Shown here in pieces: positions 23,929 through 34,002 of a stretch of 64,000 nt of DNA; positions within the stretch are counted from its first letter, which is position 1; each line of letters starts with the position of its first letter. Source of the stretch: Cryptomeria japonica (Eukaryota > Streptophyta > Pinopsida > Cupressales > Cupressaceae). The notes beneath the pieces are model-generated. The model saw only the letters and a program-made list of their open reading frames with translations. It had not been told where the DNA came from and made no database searches. Location of the stretch: positions 116,633,140 through 116,697,139 of the forward strand of contig NC_081410.1 of NCBI RefSeq assembly GCF_030272615.1, read 5' to 3'. The position numbers were made by a program, and so were the translations under genes.

Positions 23929-24243
23929 TAGAGATAGTCTGAGATAAGCAGGGTGCATCGAGGATAAGCGTTATGGTTTCAATTATGCCATGATAGCACA
24001 TAGTATTCAAGGCTTGTCTCTTTCGAGAACATCTCTCTACAGAAGATGGTAGACATTGACTAGATGCAAAGGGAAGTGAGGAAATATTTTATTGAAGAGC
24101 TCGGGTACCAAAAATGGGCGAAACTCGAACACGAGGTTTCTAGGAAATAATTGATGGTTGGGTCACATGGATCCCGAGCAGTTCTGCAAGTTTAGAAAAG
24201 AAACATTTGGATAAAGATATGGCTACTGAGAGAAAGATTATAG

Positions 24244-24951
24244 CAAGAACCGGACAAAGCTTTCGACTGTCAATTCAATTTTCAACTTCTTAAGGCAAAT
24301 GTGAAGGGCTTTGGTGTAGTAATAATTTTGGGGAGTGTTGCAAGTTTATCGCTGGCCATGGCTTACTTTGGAAGGCTTAGCTGTGTAAACTGCGAAAATT
24401 CATTGATCGCTCAGTTGAGAAATTTGTTCAGAACTGAAGAGTATGTACATGACTCTGTTAGGGGGTTAGTGGGCATTACATTAAATATGGACAGACATTA
24501 GTGCGATGCTCTGGTGCTGGAAGCCGTTCTCCTCCCACTAGTGGATATCATTGAAACGAAGGAGCGTGTGGTCGAATTGCTAGAAGGCTTCATAAAACCC
24601 TTTATTACACACATGGTCGCTGAAGCCATTCTGGGTTTGGAGGAAGACGTTAGGGTGAGTATACTGAAGATCTATTTTCAATTCAAGAACTACCTTCGAT
24701 CGGACTCAGAGGAAGATGAGGAGAGTGAAGGAGAAGATAATGAGGAAGGAGAAGACATTGAGGGCAGTGAAGCTGGAGAGGAGGATTCATTGAACAGTGA
24801 GGAGATTCGAGATATGGCCCGTAGAGAATTATGGAGGGAAGAGAGGGAGAGACTGGAGACATTTGGGGAAGAGGCATGGGAAATATATAGATGTGCAGTC
24901 TTCAATGGAAATTTGGAGCCATTTCGTAGGATAACTGAGTCAGTTGACTAG
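24244..24951 (+). pseudogene. LINE D third ORF, acidic C-terminus (unknown function)
   Basis: A single frame runs from 24244 to a TAG at 24949, broken only by one TAG at 24499. The first ATG is at 24358; a GTG at 24301 is another option. The N-terminal part looks helical (NSLIAQLRNLFRTEEYVHD, AVLLPLVDIIETKERVVELL, FITHMVAEAILGLEEDV). From about residue 155 it is strongly acidic (SDSEEDEESEGEDNEEGEDI), ending in a charged helix (RRELWREERERLETFGEEA). It lies 315 bases after the ORF2 stop, inside the LINE boundaries set by the target duplication. No domain recognised. It may be a LINE ORF3 or transduced host sequence. Confidence 0.5.
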
Positions 24952-25311
24952 TGGCTTCCGTAGAATTCCACACTCAATGCAATTGCAATTAGTGAGTATG
25001 CTGCTGTGATATACCAAGCCATTGGGGGTTAGGTGTAACCCAGGGGATCTGCAGGTCTATACATGGGGTATTTTAGGATTAAGTAGGAGTAATTATTTTA
25101 TGTTTCTATGATGCAAAATATAGCATATTTGTAGAAGGAAAGATGTATCTGGTCTAGCGGGTCCATGTTGGTCAACTTCTATGTATTTCCTAAAATTTTC
25201 AAGCAATATAGGGAGCTATCCCCATAAATGATAGCACTTAATGATTAAAAAAAATAAATTATAATATAAAATTAAATACATAATTTATGATTTATATATT
25301 ATATTTATTAT

Positions 25312-25317
<6 letters not shown>

Positions 25318-25356
<39 letters not shown>
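25318..25356. repeat. (TA)n microsatellite at the LINE E 3' end
   Basis: Uninterrupted TA dinucleotides adjoining the LINE E target duplication at 25303-25323. It may be the tail of LINE E, in place of poly(A), or an expansion of that tail. Confidence 0.8.
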
Positions 25357-25362
<6 letters not shown>

Positions 25363-25827
25363 AAAAGTGGGCAAGCCACTAAACTTTATTATTATTCATA
25401 AATTTTACAATGGGTTCAAATGACATACCGACAGGAAAGAACCCGCAAGAAAACCTCTAGTTGTAGCCTTGAAATAAAAAAACTAGAACTACCCTTACAT
25501 AATTTGTTACATATCTGGCAAAAACCACCCAAACCCCTACATCTGAAAAACTATACAAAGGTCCCATAGGACATGTCTAGATACAAAAACCAGCTCGTTG
25601 CCAAATAAAGGGATGGATAACAAAAACCACCAGAAGATCGTGTAGCACCACCAAGGAGTCAAAAAACAATGCCAATATAGGAGATTCAACCAATTACAAA
25701 TTGAATATCTGGATACCAAAGAGATACTCCTCAAAAGGTACGGTATAGACAAAATTCCAACATATCGAAAGCCAAAATCTCCATATCTACATCAGAAAAC
25801 CATACCACAACTCCAAGATAAAAGCAG
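25357..25827 (-). other. LINE E 3' untranslated region
   Basis: About 470 bases between the third ORF and the tail. A short frame at 25537-25752 has no recognisable content. The homologous place in LINE G (62941-63147) ends in poly(A). Confidence 0.5.
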
Positions 25828-26493
25828 TCAGACATGTAAAAACCAAGAACTAGTGCTCTCCACCAGAGGATCATGAGCTGCATCCGGGGGAGGAACAACC
25901 CTTAGGGGAAATTCCAAATGAGCAAGAGCAATGTACAAGAAGCTCAAAGAAAGCAACGAATGTAAAGCCTCAAAAACAACCCAGGCTTTGTCCACATACT
26001 GATCAAGAACTAGATACAATAGAAAATCCATAGAAGCCCGTGTATCATCCATGGTGTCACATATCAGCCCCATTCTTAATTCATGCAATAATTGACCAAA
26101 CCAACTATTACCCATGAGCTCATGGCAAGGAAGAAAACCACCATAATAAAAAGACCCCACATCAAAACGATAATCAGCCAATGCAAAAGAAACCATATCC
26201 TGATTACATACTGACAGAAAAATGAATGTGGAAACCAAGAGGCAGACCAAATCAACGTCAAGTAAAACATCATAGCAGATTGTAGCAAACCGAGACAAAA
26301 GCTCAACATAAGAAATATGAGGGAAAATTTACAGCCAACGACACCCCAGAGGCTTGCAGAATTCAAAAGCCACTCCAATAGAAAACAAATTAAAGACCTT
26401 ACTAAGCTTGTCACAATTCTCCACATTATCATCCCTCGAAACCCCAAATTCGAGCACCACTCTATATAACCCAGAGGCCAGGGAAGACGACAT
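25828..26493 (-). pseudogene. LINE E third ORF, homologous to the LINE G ORF (unknown function)
   Basis: From an ATG at 26493 (MSSSLASGLYRVVLEFGVS) one frame runs to a stop at 25828, broken by a TAA at 26329-26331. Segments matching LINE G include KLSKVFNL with KFGRVFHL, SRFATICYD with SRFVTICMD, YRFDVGSFYYG with YRFDASYFSIG, and LLHELRMGLICD with LLHVVRVGLICN. The protein is mostly helical and hydrophobic with no zinc or catalytic motif I can name. It follows RNase H by about 600 bases. Conservation in two LINEs argues that it is part of the element. An overlapping frame at 26076-26579 is a shadow, though its start may preserve the original N-terminus. Confidence 0.7.
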
Positions 26494-27102
26494 TTGCAGA
26501 AACAAAACTCAAGAAACCCACAAAACCATGAAACACAAAATGCAGCCTTTCCCATTCTAAATAAATGAGATAAACACATGAAAGTATTAATAAGAGATTG
26601 CCATCAACTTACCATGATGGCGAGAACATATTTGTATAAATATCAATTACAAACTACCATGATTTGAACTTTTCACACGAATTAACAACAATGAAAATCT
26701 GACATTCATTAATGAAAATCAAGAAGGAGAGGACGCTACCACCAAAAAAATGATCATAGAACAATACCAAATTTTCCACGACCAACAAACTCACACAAGA
26801 TGAGCCTCGATACAGTACCAAACCTCAAAAAACAATAATAGCCCAAGAACGTGTCATATACTAAAACTTCACACATGCCAAATTCCCATGAAAGTCTGAA
26901 ACAAAAGACATTCAAATCACACATGCTGCCACCCTTGAATACGTCATGATTACCCACATACTCACCCTATAAATGGCATCATATATGAAAAATAGTTTAA
27001 AATAGAAATATTATTTCTACATCAGGTATTAGACACATACAAAGTCATCCATAAAGTGAAAATGAAAATATACCTGACAAATCAAGGAGGGCGGGCAACC
27101 AA
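26494..27102 (-). other. LINE E spacer between ORF2 and the third ORF
   Basis: About 600 bases without a convincing frame; an open frame at 26754-26957 has no recognisable features. It may hold the signal for expressing the third ORF. Confidence 0.4.
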
Positions 27103-30100
27103 TCAGCCAAAATGCAAAGAATTTTGAACTCCTTCCCAAACTGTCGAAGGAATTTCAGATGAATCAACCAACTGGAAATGGGCCTTACTATCAATGGCAA
27201 GATTTGCCAGGAAATCAACCGCTGTGTTAATTTCCCTATAGCAATGACAGATTAGGAAGGAATCAAAAGAATCTAACTTTTGTAAAATATGATCCAACAA
27301 ATACTGCAACTTCCAACAATTCGATCTCTTCTTCATTACACTCTAAATAATAACCATAGAATCACCTTCAATCACTTTTTTGATCTTCAGAGAAATTGCC
27401 ATATCCAACCCTAAGGATAAAGTTTGAAACTCAGCAAAATTATTAGTGTTATAACCAATATCATGGCATTTAGCAAGAATGAGATGCACATTATGATAAA
27501 AAATAGCCATCCCCACCCCTGCCTTCCCAGGGTTTCCCTGGGAGGCACCATCAAATTTTAGTTTAAAGTGACCCCAAGGAGGAGGTTTCCATTTATCCAG
27601 TGCCCGCTTTGCAAGAGAATTGTTACTCTTGGAGATTGAGTCATAAAAGGGTAAGGTCGAGAGGGCTCCCCAAACCCTGGTAATCCTATTATCCCAATGC
27701 AAGAAAGAAGATTGATTTCCCAAGTTCTTATAGATACAAGACAAAGCAACCTCTGGAATAGAGGCTTCTATTTTTTGTAGAACATCTGATACTGAGGAAC
27801 TTACCTTCTTAAAAACCCTATTATTCTATTCAAACCAAATATTCAAGATGACAATAGATGGAGAGATAACCCAAAGACATGCATAAAAAGAAGAGGCAAA
27901 CATGAGAGGCCAAGAATAAAAGTGGGAGGTAAGGTCCTTGCCAATAACAAAAGATAAGCTCAATTTACTCAGCAACCAATTCCAACAGTCATAAGCAAAA
28001 TCACAATGGAGAAACATATGTGAGGAAGACTCAAGGTTCCTATTACAAAGAACACAAGGAAAAGCCACAGTAATGCCTAATCTATCCAACCTCATGCTTG
28101 TTAGAACTCTATCCTAGACGGCCAACCAAGCAAAAATGCCAGCTTTGGGTAAACAAGCCGAGTGCCAAAACAACTTATAAGGCCAATAAGAGCCAGAAGC
28201 TATAGGTAAAAGGGAGATATAACCTCCCTTAACAAAGTATTTACTTGAAGCATTCCCAGACCAAATAAGTTCATCTTCAGAGTCTGAGAGAGTAATAAAC
28301 ATTTCACTCATAATCTTATCAAACTCCGCTTTCAAATGCAAATCCACATCAAGGAAATCAATCGACTTCCATTTGGCTAATTTCAAAGGGCCATCCTGAA
28401 CAATGTCAAAATAATCTACCACAAACACACCCCAAAGAGAGATGAGAGGACCAATCAAGGGATACCAATCCCTAATACTAATCAAGAACAATTTCCATTC
28501 CATGATTCATCCCAGAACCTAGCTTTCCTTCCATTATGAACAACCCATGAGAGGCGGGGAATAATAACTAATCTACATTTACATAAGAAATTCCAAATGA
28601 TAGAATCGAAAGGTAAATTTGAGAATTTGAAAATACTCTCTTTGGGACTATTTTTTAGATATTTGGCAAACATAATCTGAGCCCATAGAGAGTTTGGTCT
28701 CTCATACAATCTCCAAACCAACTTGGCCCCTAAGGCTAAATTTTGATTCTCCAAATTATGAACACTAGTACCACCTGAATCCTGAGGAAGGCAAATTTTA
28801 TCCCAGTCAACCAAAGGTAGCCTCTTTTTGCCATCTTTATTGTTATCCCAAAGAAACAATTGAAGGGTATCTTGTAAATTTATAATAACAAATTTAGGAG
28901 ACTTTAAAACTGACATTAAATAAATAGGAACATACCTCAGAACAAATTTAATAAGAGTCAATTTTCTAGCTAAAGTCAACCATTTATGATTCCAAGAAAA
29001 AATTCTTTTTGAAATGGCCAAAGTTACCCTATCCCAAAAACCAAGCTTATCTTGCTTAACAAAGAAGGGAATCCCAAGATAGGAGCAGGGCAGGTTACCA
29101 ATCTGAAAACCCCAGAAGTAATGCAACCTCTGCTGCACCAACGGTGAAGTATTAAGAAAAAAGATTTTAGACTTATCAATATTGACTTTCTAACCCAAAA
29201 ATAAGGCATACTCCTGAATAATACTTGATATAATCTTAGCCTCTGACAAAGAAGCATACCCAAACAACAGAGTATCATCAACAAAGAGGCAATGAGAAAT
29301 AGCTTGAGGAAAATTTTGAATCTTAATACCTTGCCAAAAACCCTCTGACCTAGCAGCCCTGATTGCCCAGCTAAAGGATTCAACAAGAAGAATAAACAAA
29401 AAAGGAGAAAGGGGATCTCCTTGTCTCAAACCTCTGGAAGAGGAGAAGAAACCACAGGGAGAACCATTAAGGATTACTGAAAATCTTGCAGAAGATATAC
29501 AAGAGTGAATCCATTTTACCCAAGCGTATGAAAAACCCAATCTCAATAAAACTTTACACAAAACATGTCATTCTACTTTATCATATTCCTTCATCATATC
29601 AAGCTTAAGTATCATAGTTGAAGACTTCTCGGGAGATAGAATGCAACACCTCATGCACTACAATTGCTCCTTCTGCAGTTTCCCTCCTTGGAACAAAACC
29701 CCCTTGCTCCAAGGAAATGAGCTTAGATAAAATCTTTGCTAACCTTATAGAGACAACCTTAGTGAATATCTTATATAAGGTATTACACAAAGAAATAGGC
29801 CGAAAATCCACAAAAGACTTGACAACCTCCTTCTTAGGAATAATAGAAATCAAAGTAGTATACAGTTCTTTCAAAATAGACCTATTCTGTCGAGCCTCTT
29901 CAAGAGCCAATATAACATCATTACCCACAAAATCCCAACACTTCTGAAAAAACAATGGTGTATAACCATCAGGACCAGGAGTCTTATCAGGGTTCATGGA
30001 AAAAATTGCCTGTTTGACTTCTTCTAGAGAAAAAGGTGCCATTAACATCTTATTATCTTCCATGGATACTAGAGAAGGGACATGAGAGTCAAAATTGCTA

Positions 30101-30869
30101 ATATTTGTTACTTCTGATGATAGAAAAGGTTTTAAAGAACCTTACTGCCTCCTTAGCAATATCATCATGCTCAGTCAATAATTGTCCTTGCTGATCCTGA
30201 ATACAAGTGATTCTATTCCTACTCGTCTTCAACTTGGTAGAGGAATGAAATTTTTTTGAATTCCTATCCCCCTCCAAAAGCCATAACTCCCTAGACTTCT
30301 GTCTCCAATAAATTTCTTCCCTAGCCAAAATATCATCAAGTTGAGATTTGAGAGACTTTAATTCATCAAAAACTGAAGGAACCATGCCATGTTGAATCAC
30401 ATGGTTATTCAAACTTACTATCATATCCTGAATTCTCTGTTTTTCTTCAAAAATGTTTTTAAAATGAACCAAGTTCCAATCTCAAATTTTTAATTTTAAA
30501 AAGCTGAGCTTTCTAACAACTTGAAACATTCTAGAACCCGAGACAAAAGGAGCAGAATCCCACCATTTTTTAAGCAACGAAAGAAAAGAGGGATCTCTAA
30601 ACCACATTGGATCAAACTTAAAAGGAGACTTGTGAAGAGGTTTGTCTTCTCGAATAGAGAAGGAGATTGGAAAGTGATCTGAGCCCATATTGGGAAGAAT
30701 AGAAGAAGAGAAATCAACATCCAAATCAATCCAATTCTCAGATAATAAGAACCTATCTAATCTCTCATCTATTTGAGAAAATCCCCTCCTCATATTAGTC
30801 CATGTAAAAACTCCATTATGAGACTTACAATAAAAAAGACCCACATCTGCTATGAAGGACCTAAAATCT
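27103..30869 (-). pseudogene. LINE E ORF2, main part (endonuclease end, RT, zf-RVT, RNase H)
   Basis: It begins right at the LTR-RT2 edge within the endonuclease (FRSFIADVGLF, VFTWTNMRRGFSQIDERLDR, GSDHFPISF). RT follows with DKTPGPDGYTPLFFQKCW, FVDFRPISLCNTLYKIFTKV, GLRQGDPLSPFLFILL and an intact FVDD at 29274-29285. After the thumb (28482-29141) come VHNGRKARFWDESWNG, a zf-RVT segment at 27826-28095 (CVLCNRNLESSSHMFLHCDF), and RNase H at 27103-27600 with KFDGASQGNPGKAG, AEFQTL, EGDSMV and EINTAVDFLANLA, so all four acidic residues are present. Frame changes near 30470, 30080, 29590, 29150 and 28100 and several stops break it. Confidence 0.9.
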
Positions 30870-32066
30870 GTTACTACTTATCAAATTGCCATTAGTTTTT
30901 ATATTCAAAGTCATACTATATATTCTAGTCGGTTAAGCACTACCAAATCATGCAGTTGGTACACACAGAGAAGTCGGTATGCATAGTCTAGTCGGTTACA
31001 GAAGAAAGTAGTTACAGAACACAGTATACACTGAGTTGTCTACTGAGTATCTTTTTGAGACTACCGAGCAGTAAAGATGACACATCGAGTTGATATTCAT
31101 CGAGTGAAATGTGTTACCAGATACATTGAACCTGGACATGCATATGAAAACGTGTTACAAGATCTAGGCATATCTAACCATTATTACATTGGAAATTGCA
31201 CCAGAAGATTGTATATGATTTTGAGATCAATCTAACCAATGAAATATTTTGTATAATTATTCATTCGAGGAATCTTGTTTGTAAGATCGAAGCAATGAAT
31301 TGGATCACCGTTTTAAGAGATCTATTTATACAACATGAGTTAAGAGCAAGGTGTGTGCATGTATGTATGAAGGAAGACTATTACAGAGACACAAAGGTCA
31401 CTAAGAAGGTTTTTAGAGAACAGTCGAAGAACAGAGTAAACAAAAAGGTTTACCGAGTTACTATATGGGTTACCGAGGTATGCTATAAGCAAGGTAATCT
31501 TATTCTGAGCACAGGTATGCTATAAGCAAGGTAATCTTATTCTGAGCACATAGAATCTGCTATAACATTTCAGATGTAAAGATGCAGATATTTGTAATGA
31601 TTTTATTGTAATATTGTGAAGTTGAAAGAGAAACCTTTAACAGGGTAAAAGACTCTAACCAAGTCTATAAATTGTAAAGCCTCTAACTAGGTGCAACATT
31701 CAGAATAAATGTTGTAAAATCCTTTAGCAAGGTAGATCTAATAGATCTTGTTACTCCTAACAGGGTAAGCTATCAGAAATAGCTAAATGTAGCTCTAACC
31801 AAGCATTCTTTATTATTGCAGTAGTGAAGTTGTGGGTGCCATCCCCACTGCAGTTTTTCTCTCTAACCAAGAGTTTCTGCGTAACCAAAATATATGTGTT
31901 ATGGAGTGAATCGTGTATGATTGTTACCTATTTCTTTTAACTTTATTTTATGTTACTGCACTATTTGGTTTATGCATAACAGTAAATATATTATTCAAGA
32001 AAAGTTTTGAAGTACTGATTCACCCCTCCCCTCTCAGTACATTAGCTTTCCATATTGGGCCTAACA
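30870..32066 (+). repeat. LTR-RT2 5' LTR with 37-bp internal duplication
   Basis: TGTTA...TAACA, 1197 bp. Units 31476-31512 and 31513-31549 are a perfect 37-bp tandem repeat; the 3' LTR has one unit. Without it the LTR is 1160 bp. TATA-like box and AATAAA are preserved. Confidence 0.93.
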
Positions 32067-32068
32067 AT

Positions 32069-32080
32069 TGGTATCAGAGC
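32069..32080 (+). other. Primer-binding site of LTR-RT2 (initiator tRNA-Met)
   Basis: TGGTATCAGAGC two bases after the LTR end, identical to LTR-RT1. Confidence 0.95.
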
Positions 32081-32128
32081 TTGAATCTTGGAGAAGGGTT
32101 TAACTACCTAAAGAGAAAGATCTTATCA

Positions 32129-33481
32129 ATGGAAGGTTATAAACAATCTCGGAGGATTGTATATATGCAATAAGAGCTTGATCATGCAAATCAAGTGATT
32201 GCAGACATGGAAAGGCAAATGCAAAAATCTCTGAAAGTAAGAAGAAGATTATCTGATGACTTGCAGGATTCTCAAGAGTTAGTGGAACAAATTGAGACAT
32301 CATCTAAGAACAGTATATTTGAAGAAACTGAAGAAATGATTGGAGTATTGAAAGAAAAGAACAAAGCATTGACTGATCAACTAAAAGCAATGAAAAGAGA
32401 ACATGAACATTTCAGTACACAGATGACTGAAAATCTAGATGCATTGAGGACAGCTGAGGATAAAGCAAGAGATCTACAAAGAGAGAAACAACAACTTGAA
32501 GTCTTAGTATCTGATAAGAATGATGAAATCATAAGGTTAACTGGGATTCAACAAAATATGACATATCAACTAGGCTATGCACAGCATGAAGCAATTCTAA
32601 AGAATGATGAGAATCAAGCATTGAAACTTTAAGTATCAAGGTCGACTGATGAACTTGAAACAGAGAAGAAATCCAAAGAAACATTGAAGAAGAGTTATGA
32701 AGCATCAAAGATGTTGGATGAGAAATTGAATACAAGAAGACCCAACAAAGATGCAGGACTCAGTTACAAAGGAAAAGACTCTACCGAGAAAGAAATTCAT
32801 ACTACCGAGAAAGGAGAATCATCAAAGCAAGCTGGAAACAAGAATAAAATCAAAAGGAAGAAGCCTATTTGCTACTACTATGGAAATCAAGGTCATACTG
32901 CCAACATATGCTAGATCAGAAAAGGTAAGCAACCGAATATCACTAAGTCAAATGAGTATTGTTACAAGTGCAATAAATATGGTCACACATCTAATCAATG
33001 TAGGACAAAGTCTGTTAACAACTATCAGAAGGCAAAATTAAAAGGGTTTTGTAAAAACTGCAATAGATATGGACATAGTACTGAGAAGTGCTAGTTTAAG
33101 CAAAAGAACCACATATGATCTACACACAGAGCAAACACTAGAGGTTACCGAACCCACACAAATCCTTACCGACAATATGCAGCAGTACCATGGGATTACA
33201 ATACAAGGATATGGTGCGAATGTTGTGGAAGATATGGACATATAAGTGCCAACTATATTATAAGATTTGGAATGAACAACTGAAGATCATGGAGAAATCC
33301 TGGTATTGCATGTTTTTATTGTCACAAAGTTGGACATTTAGTTGGAGATTGCAGAGATCAACCTAGAGGAGACACTGAAGAGATAATAGAAAAATTCAAG
33401 ATGATTTGGAAAAAGAAGGAAATCATGTCAGATGAAGAAAGCACCTTACCTACCGAGTTACGTGCACCTATTCCAAATTAA
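32129..33481 (+). pseudogene. LTR-RT2 Gag-like ORF, broken
   Basis: It corresponds to 6985-8316 of LTR-RT1, from MEGYKQSRR to the shared end GAPIPN-like tail. The coiled coil and five-knuckle layout are the same, but knuckle 1 is CYYYGNQGHTANIC (second Cys lost) and knuckle 4 ends in Tyr instead of Cys, while knuckles 2, 3 and 5 (CYKCNKYGHTSNQC, CKNCNRYGHSTEKC, CFYCHKVGHLVGDC) are intact. Stops include TAA at 32171 and near 32630 and TAGs after knuckles 1 and 3. The stop positions differ from LTR-RT1, so the parent frame was open through here. Confidence 0.8.
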
Positions 33482-34002
33482 TCAGAAAAGGTATGAAGGG
33501 ACTGCATTCTCTAAAGGTTAAAATCATAACCGTTCCTATTCTATTATGTACTAAACTCAAAATCTGCATAGTTAAGATGCATTAGTAAGTTTGAAATTCC
33601 ATCAAAAGTACTTTACAGAAAACTTGTCAAGTCGGTAAACAAGGAAATTTGGTTACTCGGTTAAAACGAAAGAAAAGAGAGTAAATCGGTTAAAGGTAAA
33701 CCGAGTGCATTTAATGTTTTGACCTAACCTAGACGGAGCTCGATAAGGTATTTTGTGTACTTAAAGGTATTTTCGTGGTCATTTTCATTCACCAAAGTTT
33801 TCAAGAGAGCAGAACAGAGCGAATCAAGGCGATCAAAACTTCATTCAAAACGAATCCAAGGTATTTACATCAAATCTCATCACTATTAAGCTGGTTTTCT
33901 GATCTTGTCAAATTGCTATTATCTACCGAGTGTGAAACGTCTATCGTTTGTAAATTGTCAAACCCTAAGGATAGTTTGCTAAGTTTTATCTGAAATTTAC
34001 AA
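33482..34002 (+). other. LTR-RT2 spacer between the two ORFs
   Basis: About 520 bases homologous to 8317-8859. No convincing frame. GTCGGT and CGGT words recur. Confidence 0.5.

Larger units (their letters stand above)
18423..25256 (+). mobile_element. LINE D, full-length L1-type element with RNase H and a third ORF (6.8 kb)
   Basis: Flanked by a 19-bp exact duplication, with a short 5' leader, ORF1 (18460-19560), ORF2 (19676-23928), a third ORF (24244-24951), about 300 bases of 3' UTR and poly(A) at 25247-25256. It is the most complete LINE here. ORF2 has two frameshifts (about 20447-20520 and 22583-22750) and in-frame stops, mostly TAG, so it is not autonomous now. Confidence 0.92.

Noticed and set aside
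26354-26560. Plus-strand 68-codon frame
   Set aside because: Antisense of the LINE E third ORF.
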